Source of the DNA: JADGHX01 sp035760965
Lineage (GTDB): Bacteria > Pseudomonadota > Gammaproteobacteria > Steroidobacterales > Steroidobacteraceae
Reading direction: 5' to 3'
Length of the DNA stretch: 55,986 nucleotides
Assembly: GCA_035760965.1 (NCBI GenBank)
Contig: DASTRY010000046.1
Location: forward strand, 1 to 55,986
The notes under the pieces are model-generated. The model was not told the origin of the DNA. It saw only the letters and a list, made by a program, of their open reading frames with translations, and ran no database searches. Positions 52,439-55,986 of this stretch are shown here, piece by piece (within the stretch, counting starts at the first letter, position 1; each line of letters starts with the position of its first letter). The position numbers and the translations under genes are program-made.

Positions 52439-55400
52439 TCAAACGTTTCGCAACTGCGTTTCCTTGGCCTGCTGCAGCGCTTCTTCTATCCGGATGCGGG
52501 TTGCGCTCCTGAGCCGCTGCAGCCCGAGAGTACGAGCGATCGCCTGCACAGCCTCCTCACCGCTTTTGCCAGCCTGGAGAACTTGCCATGCAAGCGACGT
52601 CATCTCTGGCATACAGATCTCGTCAATGGCCCTTAGAGACTCGTCACGTGCACGGCGAAAAGCCACGGGAGAGCCTCGGCTGATCGTCTTTGGCCAGTAG
52701 AATGTTCCGACGCTCTCTTTCGTGGTTTCGAACGATCGCGACGCCAGAGCGTCGATTCGCTGCTGTATCTTGGCGCCAGTTCTCTGCCATCCATGCGCGC
52801 GCGCAATCCGGCGTGCCAAGACATCACTCAGCACAGGCCCCTCGACGTCGACAACGTGCTCGATCATTCGAACCAGCGATTGATCGTAGACAGGCTCGAA
52901 GAATGCCTGCGGATCGACTCTGCTGACGACCTTCCCCGGGTCGGCTATCTCAAACACAGGACCGACGTCGGCCTCGGACGCATTCCCCGCATAGACTTTC
53001 TCGGCTTCCTTTTCAGCCTCCCGGCTATCATCCATCGGGTCCTCGCGACGGGGCGAAGAACTCGCGAGTGGAGCACTGGGTCCCGCCGCTTCTCCATCCG
53101 CTTCCGATGCGTCGCCGACTGCGACGTCGTCCGTTCCCTCAGTTGTCGCCACTTGCTGATATGCCTGCTCCGAGCGCCTCTTGGCGATGCTGGCGTCGTG
53201 CAGTGCCCGCAACTGCACGTCAATCTTGTCTAGAACCGTTTCGGAGTCGATCCACCAATCTGTAGACCAGATTCGAAGAATCTCCCAACCCAATCTGCGC
53301 AGAACCTGCTCTCGCAGCTTGTCCCGATCACGTGCCGTGGCCGATCGATGGTAAGTCGCCCCGTCGCACTCGATGCCAGCGAGGTATCGCCCTTTCGCAT
53401 GCGGATCGACCACAGCAAGGTCGACCCGGAACGTTGAGACACCAACCTGTGTGTGCACTTCCCACCCTCGTTTCGCCAGCGCAACGGCGACCGCCTCTTC
53501 GAATGGGCTCTCGTATTCTCCGAGGCTGCCACTGTTAACTTCCGCCAAGGCGCGTGAGCCACGTTCCGCGAATTCGAGGAAGTGTTTGAGATCACGAACA
53601 CCGACTGATCGAGTTTTCGAAAGGTCGATCTGTTCCGCCCTCAAAGTTGAGAAGACACGCAGCTCCTGTCTGGCGCGCGTAATTGCAACGTTCAGCCGTC
53701 GCTCGCCTCCTTCCCGGTTCATGGGCCCGAAGTTCATCGAGACCACTCCGGAAGAATCCGGACCGTACGTGACCGAGAAGTACATGATGTCCCGCTCGTC
53801 ACCCTGCACGCTCTCAAGGTTCTTCACGAAAACAGGTTCGAGCTCAGCGTCGGCGAAGTGAGGTTCCAGCGCGGGATCTTTTCGGCGCTCCTCATCAAGG
53901 AGGTCCTCAATAAGCCTCTGCTGTTCAGAGTTAAACGTCACGACACCAATTGTCATCTTCGACTCTCTGAAGCCGGGCGACTTCAGACGGCGCACCAAGT
54001 CAGCAACCAGTGCCTTCGCTTCCGATTTGTTGATTCGTGCGCCACCCTTCTCATAAGTGCCTTGCACGAAGTGAAAGCTGACCGCCCTATCGTCCGTGAC
54101 TGGAGAAGGGAACGTGACGAGGCCACCTTGGTAGTAGCGGTGATTCGAGAACGCGATAAGGCTCTCGTGGCGACTGCGGTAATGCCACGCCAGATTCATT
54201 GTCGGCAAGTTTGCGCCGATGCACTCGTCCAGAATGCTCTCAAGATCACCTTCAACATCCTCATCGTCGAGATCTGATTCGGCGCGATCGAAGAAACTCG
54301 TTGGAGGGAGTTGCTTTGGGTCGCCTACCATAACGACCTGCTTACCTCTCGCAATCGCACCGATCGCATCCCATACCGGAATCTGCGATGCCTCATCGAA
54401 GACGACCAGGTCGAAGCTCGCGGTGTCGGCCGCCAGGTACTGCGCGATCGACAGCGGACTCATCAGCAGGCATGGAGTCAACTTTGTCAGAGCCGTTGGA
54501 AGCTGCGATATCAGCTCACGCAGTGGCATGTGACGCTTCTTCTTGCTCATTTCATGCCGCAAAACTCCCCACTCAGAATTTCGGGTTACGGCATCCTGCC
54601 TAGGCAGCTCCGCGCAAAGTCCGGCACGTACCCAATCACGGGTCAACTCTGTGAATCGATCGTCTAAGGCGCGAAAGTCTCGAATGCGCTTCTCGTGCTC
54701 CGGAGATACGAAAGACTTGATAACTTCGTCATTATCAACGGCGGCGCGTAGCCACCATCGGCAGTAGTTTGTCTCGAACGCGCGCCGCACTGTATCCGGC
54801 GCGATCACGCCGCTGTCGAGTGCGTGAACAAGCGGCTCCAGCCCCGACGCGGCGGCTTCCTCATAAACCTTTCGCCATGCGCACCAGGCTTTCAGCCGGC
54901 TCTCGTTGAGAACGACTGATCGGCATCGGGGGACCATCTGGTCGAGCGGCAGCTCTTCTAAGGCCCCCTTTGACGCTGGAGAGACTCTCGCGACCCCACT
55001 GAACTGATCGAGGGCAGCAGATAGAGCGCCCCATGCCTTCAGATATGCATTGCCGGCAGTTGTTATCGCAGCTCCGTGTTCGAGGAGTGCGCTCTCCGCG
55101 AGCAACCGCCCTAGCGCGTCACGCACGAGTGCCAGCTGTTCCCGGTCTGCCGCAAGATTCGCCACCGGGGGAGATATCAAGGCATGGAACTTGAGCGCCG
55201 CATCGAGACCTTCGCGTGCCGTCCATACTCCATTCCAGACACCCGACGTCAGATCGCGCAAGGAGTCGAGCGTTTTGATCTTCTCCTCGACCTCGGCCCG
55301 TACTCGCAAGACTCGCAAGTCGTTCGCGAGGACGGTGCCGCAATCCCCACGGGCGATGCGCTCGTGCCCGGCCGACAGTGCACCGGCTTCTCGAAGCCGC

Positions 55401-55986
55401 CGCCGATCCTCCTGGAACAGCAATGCCGCTCGGAGCGCTTCGCTGCTCGTCGCAACTCCGCGCCACACCCCGCCTGTTGCATGCTCTAGCTCCTTCCATT
55501 GGCTGATCTCTGCTTCCAGCGTTGCTAGCGTTCGAAGCCTTGCAAGCTCCTGCATCAGCCGCTCGCCGCAGCGACCGTTTGCAATGGGCTCGAAGCCATC
55601 GTCGTCCCAAGGTTGATTGCGCCTTGCCGCCGCTAACGCGGCCTGGAATCGGAGGGCACTGAGCGCGAACTCCGGGCGTGTTCTGAGGCCGGCCCAAACT
55701 CCCTCAACAGCGGGTCCGATCTCGAGCGCTGACACCTTCGATTTGAGACCACGGATCTCAAGGAGCAGCGGAAGGTCACGCGCAATATCTGGCTCGCCCC
55801 CATCCGCAACGACTGCGGTCAGCGCCGCAAGGACTTTCCGCTTGCCGAGCCACGACACTGGCCAAAAGGATTGCGTCGCTTTCGTCCAGTCGTGCTGCAT
55901 CTGAATCAGGTTCAGCTTGTCAACATCCGGCCCATATCGCACCGATAGCTGCTGACCAAGCTCGTCGATGCGTTTAAGCATGGTGA
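52439..55986 (-). CDS. Very large SF1 helicase with Vsr-type endonuclease and DUF3320 (5' end missing)
   Basis: The visible C-terminal ~1182 residues of a larger protein; the frame is open to the right edge and no Walker A is present, so the N-terminus (probably DUF4011 and helicase motif I) lies outside. The first half is a helical insert with repeated segments of the form GVW.G...R..L.AALRF. The helicase part has Walker B VVFDEASQIP (~54395), GDPKQLPPTSFF, WHYRSRHESLI, LESVQGDERDIMYFSV and NVAITRARQEL. A REase of the Vsr/MTES_1575 type (~53230-53520: SPFEEAVAVAL, FRVDLAVVDP, GIECDGATYH, GWEILRIWSTDWW) and a DUF3320 domain (~52690-52900) follow. This domain order resembles helicase-nuclease proteins reported as anti-phage (Hhe-type), from memory. 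Confidence 0.85.
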   Translation of the reverse strand, partial: TMLKRIDELGQQLSVRYGPDVDKLNLIQMQHDWTKATQSFWPVSWLGKRKVLAALTAVVADGGEPDIARDLPLLLEIRGLKSKVSALEIGPAVEGVWAGLRTRPEFALSALRFQAALAAARRNQPWDDDGFEPIANGRCGERLMQELARLRTLATLEAEISQWKELEHATGGVWRGVATSSEALRAALLFQEDRRRLREAGALSAGHERIARGDCGTVLANDLRVLRVRAEVEEKIKTLDSLRDLTSGVWNGVWTAREGLDAALKFHALISPPVANLAADREQLALVRDALGRLLAESALLEHGAAITTAGNAYLKAWGALSAALDQFSGVARVSPASKGALEELPLDQMVPRCRSVVLNESRLKAWCAWRKVYEEAAASGLEPLVHALDSGVIAPDTVRRAFETNYCRWWLRAAVDNDEVIKSFVSPEHEKRIRDFRALDDRFTELTRDWVRAGLCAELPRQDAVTRNSEWGVLRHEMSKKKRHMPLRELISQLPTALTKLTPCLLMSPLSIAQYLAADTASFDLVVFDEASQIPVWDAIGAIARGKQVVMVGDPKQLPPTSFFDRAESDLDDEDVEGDLESILDECIGANLPTMNLAWHYRSRHESLIAFSNHRYYQGGLVTFPSPVTDDRAVSFHFVQGTYEKGGARINKSEAKALVADLVRRLKSPGFRESKMTIGVVTFNSEQQRLIEDLLDEERRKDPALEPHFADAELEPVFVKNLESVQGDERDIMYFSVTYGPDSSGVVSMNFGPMNREGGERRLNVAITRARQELRVFSTLRAEQIDLSKTRSVGVRDLKHFLEFAERGSRALAEVNSGSLGEYESPFEEAVAVALAKRGWEVHTQVGVSTFRVDLAVVDPHAKGRYLAGIECDGATYHRSATARDRDKLREQVLRRLGWEILRIWSTDWWIDSETVLDKIDVQLRALHDASIAKRRSEQAYQQVATTEGTDDVAVGDASEADGEAAGPSAPLASSSPRREDPMDDSREAEKEAEKVYAGNASEADVGPVFEIADPGKVVSRVDPQAFFEPVYDQSLVRMIEHVVDVEGPVLSDVLARRIARAHGWQRTGAKIQQRIDALASRSFETTKESVGTFYWPKTISRGSPVAFRRARDESLRAIDEICMPEMTSLAWQVLQAGKSGEEAVQAIARTLGLQRLRSATRIRIEEALQQAKETQLRNV

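Overview
The window is high-GC proteobacterial DNA. Its Weimberg xylose genes resemble those of Caulobacter, while its xyl-box operators, TonB receptor and xylan enzymes resemble xylanolytic Caulobacterales and Xanthomonadales. The lineage cannot be fixed from this sequence; a gammaproteobacterium related to Xanthomonadales or Steroidobacterales is a guess. Coding is dense, with many ATGA, GTGA and TTGA stop/start overlaps.

Positions 1-21466 form a glucuronoxylan utilisation locus. A minus-strand operon encodes a xylose/H+ symporter and Weimberg enzymes (xylX, xylB, xylC, and xylD cut by the left edge). A LacI-type regulator (XylR-like) separates it from a large secreted GH67 alpha-glucuronidase fused to an SGNH acetylesterase. 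Next come mannonate dehydratase, a GH43 beta-xylosidase, and an outer-membrane/periplasmic set: TonB receptor, CE15 glucuronoyl esterase and hexuronate transporter. Three xyl-box-like operators tie these units together. A doubly deleted GH3 remnant closes the block. Together the products strip acetyl, methylglucuronosyl and lignin-ester decorations, import the sugars, and pass xylose to 2-oxoglutarate semialdehyde and glucuronate towards KDG.

Positions 21453-27286 hold a coupled operon of PspA (ESCRT-III superfamily), a Vps4/Ycf46-like AAA ATPase, a coiled-coil membrane protein and a periplasmic-binding/OmpA fusion, with a small divergent membrane protein. This is a candidate envelope-remodelling system. 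Positions 27299-30791 encode acetate kinase and phosphoketolase.

Positions 31060-43209 are a late cobalamin synthesis and B12 uptake cluster: a cobalamin riboswitch, btuB, a threonine-phosphate decarboxylase, cobO, btuFCD, cbiB, cobQ, cobT, cobS and cobC on the minus strand, with cobU divergent. An alpha/beta hydrolase follows.

From 44235 to the right edge there is a tRNA-Arg(UCG), a frameshifted tyrosine-recombinase remnant against its 3' end, and what looks like a genomic island of DNA-processing genes: a Cas4-like/RNase H/SF1 helicase protein, RmuC, an unknown 253-residue protein, a DnaQ-type exonuclease, and a very large SF1 helicase with a Vsr-type nuclease and DUF3320 (cut by the right edge). 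The first two share a nearly identical promoter with an operator palindrome, suggesting common control of a defence-like module.
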